DNA from: Halomonas organivorans
GTDB lineage: Bacteria > Pseudomonadota > Gammaproteobacteria > Pseudomonadales > Halomonadaceae
Length of the DNA: 64,000 nt
Direction: 5' to 3'
Assembly (NCBI RefSeq): GCF_014192055.1
Contig: NZ_JACHXM010000002.1
Coordinates: forward strand, 62,001 to 126,000
Below the pieces are notes generated by a model, which was not told the DNA's origin, searched no databases, and was given only the letters and a program-made list of their open reading frames with translations. A program made the position numbers and the translations under genes. Positions 54,917 through 62,575 of the stretch are shown piece after piece. Numbering within the stretch: position 1 is the stretch's first letter; the number at the start of each line of letters is the position of its first letter.

Positions 54917-55993
54917 TTACTGACCGTAGCGCTGGTAGGTTTCCTCGGGCAGCGACTCGCGCAGCGACTGCACTTCGGCCAGCAGGTCATCGACCAGTTG
55001 AGGATCGGCGCCGAAGTCGTCGACGATCCAGCTCCGCCAGGCGGGCCGGGCGATCTCGGCCATGCGCTGACGCTCGTCGGTGGGCATGATGTAGCACTCC
55101 TCGAACAGCTCGCAGGACTTCTGCCAGCTAGCGGTGGCGAGCATCGCCGAAGCGCCGTGGCTGAGCTGCACCGACTCGCGAGCGGCATTGAGGACGATGT
55201 GCTGGTAGTCCTCGGGCAGTTCCTGGAACCAGCTTTCGCTGACCACCCAGGAAGCGCTGTTGTACACGTGCCCGGTCAGGGTGGTGTAGTCGGTGACCTC
55301 ATCCAGGCCGTAGGTGGTGTTGATCACCGGCGCGTTGAACTGGCCATCGGCCAGCCCGGTCTCCAGGGCGGTGATCAGTTCGCCCCAGGGCAGCGGCGTG
55401 GCCGAGGCACCGAGCGCCTTCATGGTTGCCACGTGGGCGGGGTTTTCCTCGGTGCGAATATTGAGCCCCTCGAGGTCTTCGACGGTCTTGATCAGGTGGT
55501 CGTTGTTGGTGAATGCCACGAAACCACCGCCGTCGTCGAACGTGCCCAGATAGCGCATGTCGGCGGCCTCGATGGTGCCGGACATGAAGTTCGCGAACCA
55601 GTCGCTGTCGAAGAATGCCCAGGCCTGGCGCCAGTTGTCGAACAGGAACGGGGCGGTCACCACCTGATAGTCCGGATAGAAGGACGACATGGCCCCAGAG
55701 GTGAGAATGCTCGACTGCAGGGCGCGACCGCCGGCCTGGACCTGGGAGCCGGTCTCCACCTCGGAGCCCATCTGGCCACCGCCGAAGATCGAGACGGCGA
55801 GGTCACCGTCGGTCTGCGACTCCACCTGTTCCTTGAAGTGCACCAGGGCGGGATAGATGCTGTTGTTGGTCAGGTTCTCGGGGATCAGCGTGGCGATGGC
55901 CATCTCGTACGTCTGGGCCTGGGCCTGAGTAGCGGCCATGGCCAGGGGCAGTACGGTGAAGGCCGCCAGTCGGGGGAGCGTCTTGATTGTCAT
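54917..55993 (-). CDS. dctP: TRAP transporter solute-binding protein (second system)
   Basis: A 358-residue periplasmic binding protein with signal peptide (about 1-26, cleavage near AQA-QT). Family segments are FGGGQMGSEVETGSQVQAGGRAL, GLNIRTEENPAHVATMKALGA with the ligand Arg, and TALETGLADGQFNAP. C-terminal part is longer than in the first DctP and contains a likely disulfide pair (SCELFEECY). First gene of the operon; the AraC-type site at 56087-56120 lies about 95-125 bp upstream of its start. Confidence 0.94.
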   Translation of the reverse strand: MTIKTLPRLAAFTVLPLAMAATQAQAQTYEMAIATLIPENLTNNSIYPALVHFKEQVESQTDGDLAVSIFGGGQMGSEVETGSQVQAGGRALQSSILTSGAMSSFYPDYQVVTAPFLFDNWRQAWAFFDSDWFANFMSGTIEAADMRYLGTFDDGGGFVAFTNNDHLIKTVEDLEGLNIRTEENPAHVATMKALGASATPLPWGELITALETGLADGQFNAPVINTTYGLDEVTDYTTLTGHVYNSASWVVSESWFQELPEDYQHIVLNAARESVQLSHGASAMLATASWQKSCELFEECYIMPTDERQRMAEIARPAWRSWIVDDFGADPQLVDDLLAEVQSLRESLPEETYQRYGQ

Positions 55994-56086
55994 TGCATCG
56001 ACCTCTTGTGGTTGTTATCGAACGCGGGCCCTGATGGGCCCGACGCTTGTGACTGAACCTCAAGGTAGGTCGGGTAGGCGGCACCT

Positions 56087-56120
56087 GCTTGCCCGTGACT
56101 ACGGTAGGCTTGCCCGAAAC
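56087..56120. promoter_or_regulatory. Two direct repeats, candidate AraC-type operator
   Basis: GCTTGCCCG occurs at 56087-56095 and again at 56108-56116, both followed by NNAC (13-bp match GCTTGCCCGNNAC). Spacing is exactly 21 bp, two helical turns, the usual geometry for AraC/XylS half-sites bound on one face. The site lies between the araC-type gene and dctP, upstream of the TRAP/amidohydrolase operon. Confidence 0.7.
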
Positions 56121-56132
56121 TGCTGAACCCTC

Positions 56133-56912
56133 TCATCCGCCATGGCGACGCTCACGGGAAGGAGAGTGATCGAACTGGCGGCGATAGGCACGAGAGAAGC
56201 TCCCCTGGTCTCGAAAACCGACCAGGGCGGCGATATGGCCCAGGCTCAGGTCGCTATGGTGGACCAGGGTACGGGCATGTTCGAGTCGGCGCCGCTGGAC
56301 ATAGGCCAGCGGCGTCATCCCGGTACGCGTACGGAAGCGAGCGTGGAAGTGCCCGACGCTCAACGCACACAGCGCCGCCAGGCGCTCGACGCGGATCTCG
56401 TCGGCCAGATGGCGGTCGATCCAGGCATCCAGGCGGGCCAGGTCAAGGCGACCATCGTCGGGCGTCAGAACGCTGCCAGCGCCGTCCGCCAAGGGCTCGG
56501 CAGCCAGGTGGAGATAAAGCGCCCTCAGCAGCAGCGCCGCGATCTCGCTGTGCAGCTCCGGGCAGGCCTCGAGCTGCAGCATCAGGCTGTCGGCCAGGCG
56601 ATTCAGGCGTGGCGGCACGCCGAAGAAACGTGGGCGGTCGAACAGCCGCTCTATGCGATCGCCGTCGCGCAGGCCGGGCAGCGTCGCGGCGGGAATATCC
56701 AGCACGAAGGTGCGATTACGGCCATCACCGTGGTACTCGTGATGACGCGCGCAGGGGATGATGCATCCGCGGCTGCCGGTGATGCGCTCGCCCTGCCCTT
56801 CGATGGAGAGCTCTGTGGCGCCTCGGGTGGCCAGGATCAGCTGATGGTGGTCATGCTCATGGGCCACGTGCTCGCGCTCGAGGGTGGTGGCCCGCAGATC
56901 GAGGTAGGACAT
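56133..56912 (-). CDS. AraC-family transcriptional regulator of the second TRAP operon
   Basis: A 259-residue regulator with an N-terminal cupin sensor (HEHDHHQLILATRGATELSIEGQ at about 17-40, His-rich) and a C-terminal double HTH (about 155-255) with LGHIAALVGFRDQGSFSRAYRRQFDHSP. Start ATG 56912 fits the cupin N-terminus; an upstream ATG at 57008 adds an unlikely basic extension. It precedes the TRAP/amidohydrolase operon on the same strand and probably controls it from the repeats just past its stop. Confidence 0.9.
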   Translation of the reverse strand: MSYLDLRATTLEREHVAHEHDHHQLILATRGATELSIEGQGERITGSRGCIIPCARHHEYHGDGRNRTFVLDIPAATLPGLRDGDRIERLFDRPRFFGVPPRLNRLADSLMLQLEACPELHSEIAALLLRALYLHLAAEPLADGAGSVLTPDDGRLDLARLDAWIDRHLADEIRVERLAALCALSVGHFHARFRTRTGMTPLAYVQRRRLEHARTLVHHSDLSLGHIAALVGFRDQGSFSRAYRRQFDHSPSRERRHGG

Positions 56913-57026
56913 GGCATCCTGCCGGATTAGCGTCAAAGACGCCTTGTACCATGGGCCGAGGCGGAGAAGAACGCAAACCGATCGCTTCCACGTCGACCTT
57001 CGAATCAATGGCAGGCCGACAGCCGG

Positions 57027-57215
57027 TTACTGGGCGTTGTCGTCCTCGCCCTGATCATTCTGGCCATGACGACGGACATGACCGCCATGATGGCCGTCGA
57101 TCTCTATCAACGGCTGGGACCGGATATGCGCCGGCGTGTAGCTACATCCCCCAAGGATCATCCCTATCACCAGGAGCATCACGCCGATCCACCACGGCCT
57201 CAACGCATTCTTCAT
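57027..57215 (-). CDS. Small His-rich lipoprotein, paralogue 1
   Basis: A 62-residue lipoprotein precursor: signal helix (about 8-22) and lipobox LGGC with Cys24. After the Cys comes SYTPAHIRSQPLIEI, then GHHGGHVRRHG. The CSYTPA-I core is shared with the next two genes, but the C-terminal CPPGQ motif is absent here. Short His clusters suggest metal binding in the periplasm; this is inference. Not matched to a named family. Confidence 0.72.
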   Translation of the reverse strand: MKNALRPWWIGVMLLVIGMILGGCSYTPAHIRSQPLIEIDGHHGGHVRRHGQNDQGEDDNAQ

Positions 57216-57241
57216 GTTACTTCCTATCCACCTGTGGCCAT

Positions 57242-57565
57242 TCAGCAGCGGCCCTTCATGGCCTGCCCGGGCGGGCAAAAGCGGGAACGATGGCGATCAT
57301 CGCGATGATGACGATAGCGGCGATGATGAGAGCGACGCTCCCAGTCGTCACGATCGTGATAGTCGTGGCGACGATCGTGTCGATAGCGCCGATCACCGTG
57401 GTGATGACCATCGTGATAGCCGCCGAACTCCACCAGCGGCCCGGTATCGATACGCGCCGGCGTATAGCTGCAGCCGGTGATCAGCAGCACCATCGCCAGC
57501 CCCAGCACGGCCAGGGCCGTCCTTCCGGTACGCCGGACTCGGCGCCCAGACACGTGGCCCGCCAC
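57242..57565 (-). CDS. Small His-rich lipoprotein, paralogue 2
   Basis: About 107 residues if started at GTG 57565, or 103 at GTG 57553. Signal helix ALAVLGLAMVLLI and lipobox ITGC precede SYTPARIDTGPLVEFGGYHDG. A long His/Arg/Asp repeat-like stretch (about 55-93) follows and the protein ends FCPPGQAMKGRC. The first GTG overlaps nothing and lies two bases after the stop of paralogue 3, consistent with one leftward operon. Metal binding is suggested by composition only. Confidence 0.68.
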   Translation of the reverse strand: MAGHVSGRRVRRTGRTALAVLGLAMVLLITGCSYTPARIDTGPLVEFGGYHDGHHHGDRRYRHDRRHDYHDRDDWERRSHHRRYRHHRDDRHRSRFCPPGQAMKGRC

Positions 57566-57566
57566 C

Positions 57567-57761
57567 TCAGCAGCGTCCCTTCTTGGCCTGACCCGGCGGG
57601 CAGAAGCCGCCGCCCTGGCGATAACGATCATGGTCATGACCGTGGTGATCGCCGAACTCCACCAGCGGCTCGGCATCGATCCGCGCCGGCGTATAGCTGC
57701 AGCCGGCGAGCAAGGTGGCGGCAATGATCAGGGTCATGAGCATCAACGGGCGATACGACAT
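57567..57761 (-). CDS. Small His-rich lipoprotein, paralogue 3
   Basis: A 64-residue lipoprotein: signal helix LMLMTLIIAATLLAGC with lipobox LAGC, then SYTPARIDAEPLVEFGDHHGHDHD and the C-terminal FCPPGQAKKGRC. It is the shortest full version of the CSYTPARI-to-CPPGQ design. First of the three tandem genes, starting after AGGAGG (GAGGCACC on the minus strand). The 230 bp upstream form a divergent promoter region toward the DUF1326 gene. Confidence 0.78.
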   Translation of the reverse strand: MSYRPLMLMTLIIAATLLAGCSYTPARIDAEPLVEFGDHHGHDHDRYRQGGGFCPPGQAKKGRC

Positions 57762-57991
57762 GGTGCCTCCTCGGCTTGATGAATGCCCGCCATTCTAGCG
57801 AACCCTCGCCTCCTTACCCATGTGGTACTGCGGCGACACGGACGTCGCCATCGAGAGACAGTCGCTCGAATGCCTCCCGTATCGGCCAGCTTGCCCCTGC
57901 CCCCATGACGCATTCGCATCGGAATCTCATGTCGTCGACGAGCGATGAGGTCTATAGCTGGAGCCGAGCCCTTGAAAAAGGAGACGACATC

Positions 57992-58597
57992 ATGAGTACG
58001 GACTGGCGAGTCAGCGGCACCTACTTCGAGGCCTGCAACTGCAAGGGCGCCTGTCCCTGCCTGTTCGGCCACGTTCCGACGGAAGGCCACTGCGACGCCC
58101 TGGTGGCCTGGCACATCGATCGCGGCCACCTCGGCGACCAGGCCCTAGATGGACTCAACCTGGCCATGGCACTGCATGCCCCGGGCAACATGATCGACGG
58201 CGACTGGCGCGTCATGGTCTACGTCGACGAGGCCGCCTCGGAGGCCCAGCACCAGGCACTGGTCAAGATCTTCGGCGGACAGGCTGGCGGCCACCCCGCC
58301 ATGCTGGCCGGCTTCGTGGGCGAGATCCTCGGCATCGAGCGCGCCCCCATGGACTACCAGGCCGAGGATCGCCGCCAGTCGCTGACGATCGGCGAGCTGG
58401 CCAGCGCCTCACTCACGGCCCTCGAGGGTCAGGACGGAGGCGAGGTCCACGTCAGCGGCCATCCGGTGGCGATCTCGCCGGGGCATGACCTGGTGCTGGC
58501 CTGCAACGAGAGGGTCACGCACCGCGGCCACGGCCTGGAATGGGCCTTCAGCGACCGTACCGCGGCATACGCCGCCTTCGCGTACCAGGCGGACTGA
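57992..58597 (+). CDS. DUF1326 domain protein
   Basis: A 201-residue soluble protein of the DUF1326 family. The N-terminal motif YFEACNCKGACPC (about 11-23) offers three to four cysteines in a CxCxxxCxC pattern that could bind metal. AAGGAG lies 8 bp before the ATG. It is followed 14 bp later by a DUF2182 membrane protein, a common pairing in proteobacteria. No proven function is known to me. Confidence 0.85.
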   Translation: MSTDWRVSGTYFEACNCKGACPCLFGHVPTEGHCDALVAWHIDRGHLGDQALDGLNLAMALHAPGNMIDGDWRVMVYVDEAASEAQHQALVKIFGGQAGGHPAMLAGFVGEILGIERAPMDYQAEDRRQSLTIGELASASLTALEGQDGGEVHVSGHPVAISPGHDLVLACNERVTHRGHGLEWAFSDRTAAYAAFAYQAD

Positions 58598-58611
58598 CAG
58601 GAGACGACACC

Positions 58612-59340
58612 ATGGCGGGACACACGCGGCGCCCCTACCCCGTCCAGCGGCTGACGCTGGTGGCAAGCCTGGCCCTGGTGGCCGTTGCCGCCTGGGCCTG
58701 GCTGATCGACATGGCCTCGGGCATGTCGGGCATGGGCGCCGCGTTCATGCCCTGGCCGACCCTGGTGATGTGGACGGCGATGATGGTAGCCATGATGCTT
58801 CCCAGCGCGGCTCCTGCCATCCTGGTCTTCGCCGCGGCGACTCGGCGCTCGCCAAGCTGGCCGGCGGTGCTGCCCTACCTGTTCGCCACCGGCTACCTGC
58901 TGGCCTGGACGAGCTTTGCCGGCCTCGCCACGCTTACCCAGTGGGGGCTGAATGAGGCGGCACTGCTGTCGCCTGGCCAATCGCTCGGCACAACGACCTG
59001 GGCCGGCATGCTGCTGCTCGGCGCCGGCCTCTTCCAGTGGACGCGACTCAAGGACGCCTGCCTGCGGAGCTGCCGAAGCCCCATGGGACTGGTCGCTCAG
59101 GGTCTGCCCCTGACACCGCCGCGAGCCCTGGGCACCGGTCTCCGGTTGGGACTCTTCTGCACCGGTTGCTGCTGGGCGCTGATGGCGCTGATGTTCGTCG
59201 GTGGGGTGATGAGCCTGGCCTGGATGGCGGGGCTCACTTTGCTCATCCTGCTGGAGAAGCTGATCCCGTACCCGCGACGCCTGAGCCGGTGTGTCGGGAC
59301 GGGGCTGATCGCCTATGGTGGCTGGCTGGCGCTCGGCTGA
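58612..59340 (+). CDS. DUF2182 integral membrane protein
   Basis: A 242-residue protein with six or seven hydrophobic helices. The family motif MMVAMMLPSAAP (about 57-68) and the Cys/Met-rich segments DACLRSCRSP and LGLFCTGCCWALMALMFVGGVM are present. The family has been called a predicted metal-binding membrane protein because of these residues. Paired with the DUF1326 gene; both may handle a metal or thiol redox process at the membrane, which is inference. Confidence 0.85.
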   Translation: MAGHTRRPYPVQRLTLVASLALVAVAAWAWLIDMASGMSGMGAAFMPWPTLVMWTAMMVAMMLPSAAPAILVFAAATRRSPSWPAVLPYLFATGYLLAWTSFAGLATLTQWGLNEAALLSPGQSLGTTTWAGMLLLGAGLFQWTRLKDACLRSCRSPMGLVAQGLPLTPPRALGTGLRLGLFCTGCCWALMALMFVGGVMSLAWMAGLTLLILLEKLIPYPRRLSRCVGTGLIAYGGWLALG

Positions 59341-59540
59341 CGAGTCGCTCGCCGGTGGCGATCTCGGCTTCAAGCCAGCGCGCCCCTCCCAGCCCGACTC
59401 GGTGCCGGCGCGGGCACATCGACGAGAACCGAAAAAACCCCCAGTAACGCGCTGGCAAATCGAAAAAAATCCCTGATGGTGCACGCCGGCGACTTTGCTA
59501 TCGTCGCGTTTGAACCCACCCCCACACGAGGAGCTAGCCG

Positions 59541-60716
59541 ATGGGCGCAGCGTCCCTGCCCGAGAAGGTCCCCACCACCATGGCCGCCATGCGGCTGGTC
59601 GGTCACGGCGACGTGGACCAGCTGGTCTACGACGAATCCGTTGCCACGCCGCGTCCCGGTCCCGGCGAAGTGCTGGTGAAGGTCACCGCCACCGCCAAGA
59701 ACAACACCGACCGCAAGGCGCGCGAGGGCCTCTACCCGACCAAGGACAAGGGCGACGTGACCTCGTTCGCCATGGGCGGATCGCCGACCCTGACCTTCCC
59801 GCGCATCCAGGGCGCCGACGTGGTCGGCCATGTGGTCGCCGTGGGCGACGGCGTCGATGCCTCGCGCATCGACGAGCGCGGGCTGCTCGACTTCAACCTC
59901 TACGCCGACGCGCGGCGCGACATCAACCTGACGCCGGACTACTACGGCCACGGTGCCGACGGCGGATTCGCCGAATACATCGCCGTGCCCTCGGACCAGT
60001 TCCATCACGTGCCGAACCCCGAGCTCGCCGACGCCGAACTGGCCGCCATGGGCATGTGCTCCTACCAGACCGCCTACCATATGATGACGGCGGCGGGCGT
60101 GAAGTCTGGCGAACGCATCCTCGTCACCGGCGCCAGCGGCGGCGTAGGTACCGCCCTGATCCAGCTGTGCCGGGTGGTGGGCGCCATTCCCTACGCCCTG
60201 AGCCAGCAGGACAAGGCCCCTGCGCTGCTCGAGCTCGGCGCCGAGGCGGTGCTCGACCGCTCCGACATGCACGACTTCGAGGCCAAGGTCAGGGCCGTGA
60301 CCGGCGGCGCACCGATCGACGCGGTGATGGACCTGGTCGGCGGCGAGATGACCGATCGCTTCATCGACACCATGATCTTCGACATGAAGGCCCGCGCGAG
60401 CTACCCGCGGCTGTCGATCGCCGGCGCCAGCGGCGGTAACGTCAGCGAGATCATGTGGACCCGCATCTACCTCTACCAGGTGCAGATCTTCGGCGTTTCC
60501 CACGGCACCCGCGAGGAGGCCGAGCAGCTGGTGGAATGGATCCGCGGCGGCCAGCTCAAGCCGGTGCTGCACGCCGCCTTCAGGCTCTCCGAGCTGCGCG
60601 AGGCGGAGCGCTACTTCGTCAATCGCGGCAGCAACTACCTGGGCAAGATCGTGATCGTCCCCGACGCCGAGTGGGACGAACACGGCGCGCCCTTCGCCCT
60701 CGAGGGAAAGCAATGA
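59541..60716 (+). CDS. Zinc-independent MDR-superfamily oxidoreductase
   Basis: A 391-residue medium-chain dehydrogenase/reductase. The N-terminal catalytic fold and VTGASGGVGTALIQL nucleotide motif are present, but the zinc Cys expected after KVTATAKNN is replaced by Asn-Asn-Thr-Asp, so it resembles quinone-oxidoreductase-like members. Codes upstream of, and overlaps by four bases, a proline-racemase-family gene, suggesting that the two act on one substrate. The ACGAGGAGC ribosome site precedes ATG 59541. Confidence 0.87.
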   Translation: MGAASLPEKVPTTMAAMRLVGHGDVDQLVYDESVATPRPGPGEVLVKVTATAKNNTDRKAREGLYPTKDKGDVTSFAMGGSPTLTFPRIQGADVVGHVVAVGDGVDASRIDERGLLDFNLYADARRDINLTPDYYGHGADGGFAEYIAVPSDQFHHVPNPELADAELAAMGMCSYQTAYHMMTAAGVKSGERILVTGASGGVGTALIQLCRVVGAIPYALSQQDKAPALLELGAEAVLDRSDMHDFEAKVRAVTGGAPIDAVMDLVGGEMTDRFIDTMIFDMKARASYPRLSIAGASGGNVSEIMWTRIYLYQVQIFGVSHGTREEAEQLVEWIRGGQLKPVLHAAFRLSELREAERYFVNRGSNYLGKIVIVPDAEWDEHGAPFALEGKQ

Positions 60717-61765
60717 GCAAGCCCGAGCTGAAGATCCGGCTGATGGACACCCACGCCGGCGGCGACGTCAGCCGCATCGTGCTCGGCGGCATCGACCCGC
60801 TGCCGGGTGCCACGGTGCGCGACCAGATGCACTACCTGCGCGACGATGCCGACGGCCTGCGCAAGCTGCTGCTCGACGAGCCCTACGGCATCCCCGAGAT
60901 GTCGGTGGACCTGATCGTGCCGGCCACCGACCCGGAGGCCGAGGCCGGCTACATCATCATGGAGGTGATGGGCTACCCCATCTACTCCGGCTCCAACACC
61001 ATCTGCACCGCCACGGCGGTGCTGGAAGCCGGCCTGGTGCCCAAGCGCGAGGGCCGCCAGCGCTTCCTGCTGGAATCCCCCGCCGGGCGGGTGCAGATCG
61101 AGGCGCTGGTGGAGAACGATGTGGTCGAGGCCATCACCTGCGAGGGGCTGCCGAGCTATATCGACACCTATCGCAGCACCATCCACGTGCCTACCATCGG
61201 CGACGTCACCTACAGCGTGGCCTACAGCGGCGGCTTCTATGCCCTGGTCGACGCCGCCGAGCTGGGCTTCTCGCTGGTCCGCGAGGAGGAGCGCGCGCTG
61301 TCGGAATGCGCCTACAAGATCGTCGAGGCGCTGCAGGCCGAGCGTGGGTTTTCCCACTACACCCTGGGCGACGTAGGCCCGCTGCCCTTCCTGCACTTCA
61401 TGGGGCCGGTGGAACAGGTGGCCGACGACTTCTATCGCTCGCGTTCCACCACCTACGTGCACCCCGGGGTGATCTGCCGCAGCACCACCGGCACCGGCAC
61501 CTCCGCGCGCCTGGCGCTGATGCACCACGAGGGCAGCATCCGTCCCGGCGACAAGCTCGAGACCGTCTCGCTGCGCGAGACCGGCTTCATCGGCGAGTTC
61601 ACCGGCACTCACCAGGAGGGCCAGCAGACGGTGGTGGAGAACACCATCACCGGCAAGGCCTTCGTGCTGGCCCACTCCGACATCGTCATCAACCCCGAGG
61701 ATCCCATGGTGCGCGACGACAGCGTGTACCATATCCTCGGCTCGCGACACGACACGTCATCCTGA
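60713..61765 (+). CDS. Proline-racemase-superfamily protein with atypical active site
   Basis: A 350-residue protein of the proline racemase/hydroxyproline epimerase/trans-3-hydroxyproline dehydratase family. The two catalytic positions are Ser92 (YSGSNTIC, where racemases have CGH) and Thr259 (RSTTGTGTSA, where racemases have SPCGTG). Racemases use Cys-Cys and trans-3-hydroxyproline dehydratases Cys-Thr, so neither label is safe. Dehydratase-like chemistry is more likely than racemisation. ATGA overlap with the MDR gene. Confidence 0.85.
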   Translation: MSKPELKIRLMDTHAGGDVSRIVLGGIDPLPGATVRDQMHYLRDDADGLRKLLLDEPYGIPEMSVDLIVPATDPEAEAGYIIMEVMGYPIYSGSNTICTATAVLEAGLVPKREGRQRFLLESPAGRVQIEALVENDVVEAITCEGLPSYIDTYRSTIHVPTIGDVTYSVAYSGGFYALVDAAELGFSLVREEERALSECAYKIVEALQAERGFSHYTLGDVGPLPFLHFMGPVEQVADDFYRSRSTTYVHPGVICRSTTGTGTSARLALMHHEGSIRPGDKLETVSLRETGFIGEFTGTHQEGQQTVVENTITGKAFVLAHSDIVINPEDPMVRDDSVYHILGSRHDTSS

Positions 61766-61846
61766 GCCAAGTGCGCCGGCCCCGGGCCGGCGCGTTGTTA
61801 CCTACCGCGGCCACGAAATCCGGCCGCAGCTCACCGAGGCTTCTGC

Positions 61847-62335
61847 ATGCCAAAGGTACTGATCCTGCTGGATGTCCAGAACCTCTACTACACCAGCCGC
61901 CAGGCTCATCGTCGCAACGTCGACTACAACGCCCTCTGGGCCCGAGCGACCGCGGGACGCCAGGTGAGCCGGGCCTTCGCCTATGCCATCGACCGCGGCG
62001 ACGAGAAACAGCGCCAGTTCCAGAACATCCTGCGCGCCATCGGCTTCGAGGTGAAGCTCAAGCCCTTCATCCAGCGCGCCGACGGCTCGGCCAAGGGCGA
62101 CTGGGACGTCGGCATCACCCTGGATGCCATCGAGCATGCCGGCGAGGTGGACCTGGTGGTGCTGGCCTCCGGCGACGGTGACTTCGCCCCGCTGGTCGAC
62201 AAGCTGCACGACAAGTTCGGGGTGGAGGTAGAGGTCTTCGGGGTCCCCGCCTATACCGCCGACGCCCTGATCCGCTCGGCCAGCCGCTTCATACCCATCG
62301 AGGGCGAGCTGCTGCTGGGCACTCCCCCACGCTAA
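61847..62335 (+). CDS. NYN-domain (LabA/DUF88-like) protein
   Basis: A 162-residue PIN-like NYN domain protein. Acidic metal-binding residues expected of the fold are visible: D9 in ILLDVQNLYY, D92-region in KGDWDVGITLDAI and D-G-D-F in LASGDGDFAPLVDKL. Such proteins are predicted RNA nucleases. Single gene between the racemase-family gene and the symporter; function in this organism unknown. Confidence 0.87.
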   Translation: MPKVLILLDVQNLYYTSRQAHRRNVDYNALWARATAGRQVSRAFAYAIDRGDEKQRQFQNILRAIGFEVKLKPFIQRADGSAKGDWDVGITLDAIEHAGEVDLVVLASGDGDFAPLVDKLHDKFGVEVEVFGVPAYTADALIRSASRFIPIEGELLLGTPPR

Positions 62336-62575
62336 TCCGGCACGCTAGCCCGGCACGCCAGCGGCGAAACGATCCTCCGGACGCCACGCGTCGCGTGCTC
62401 CAAAGCCTACTTCCGGCGCCCCAGGCGCCGCGTTGCCCGTCGCGCCGTCTGTTCATCGCCGCCCTCTCGCCCTTCGATGTCGCATCGGTCGCATGCCATG
62501 ACGCTGAGAGAACGCCCTCGCTGATGAGGAGCCGCATCATAGTGCGTCACAAATCAACAAATTATGGTCTCCGCC

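Noticed and set aside
60713..61765. Annotation as proline racemase or 4-hydroxyproline epimerase
   Set aside because: Both catalytic cysteines are replaced (Ser92, Thr259), so two-base racemisation by thiols is not possible.
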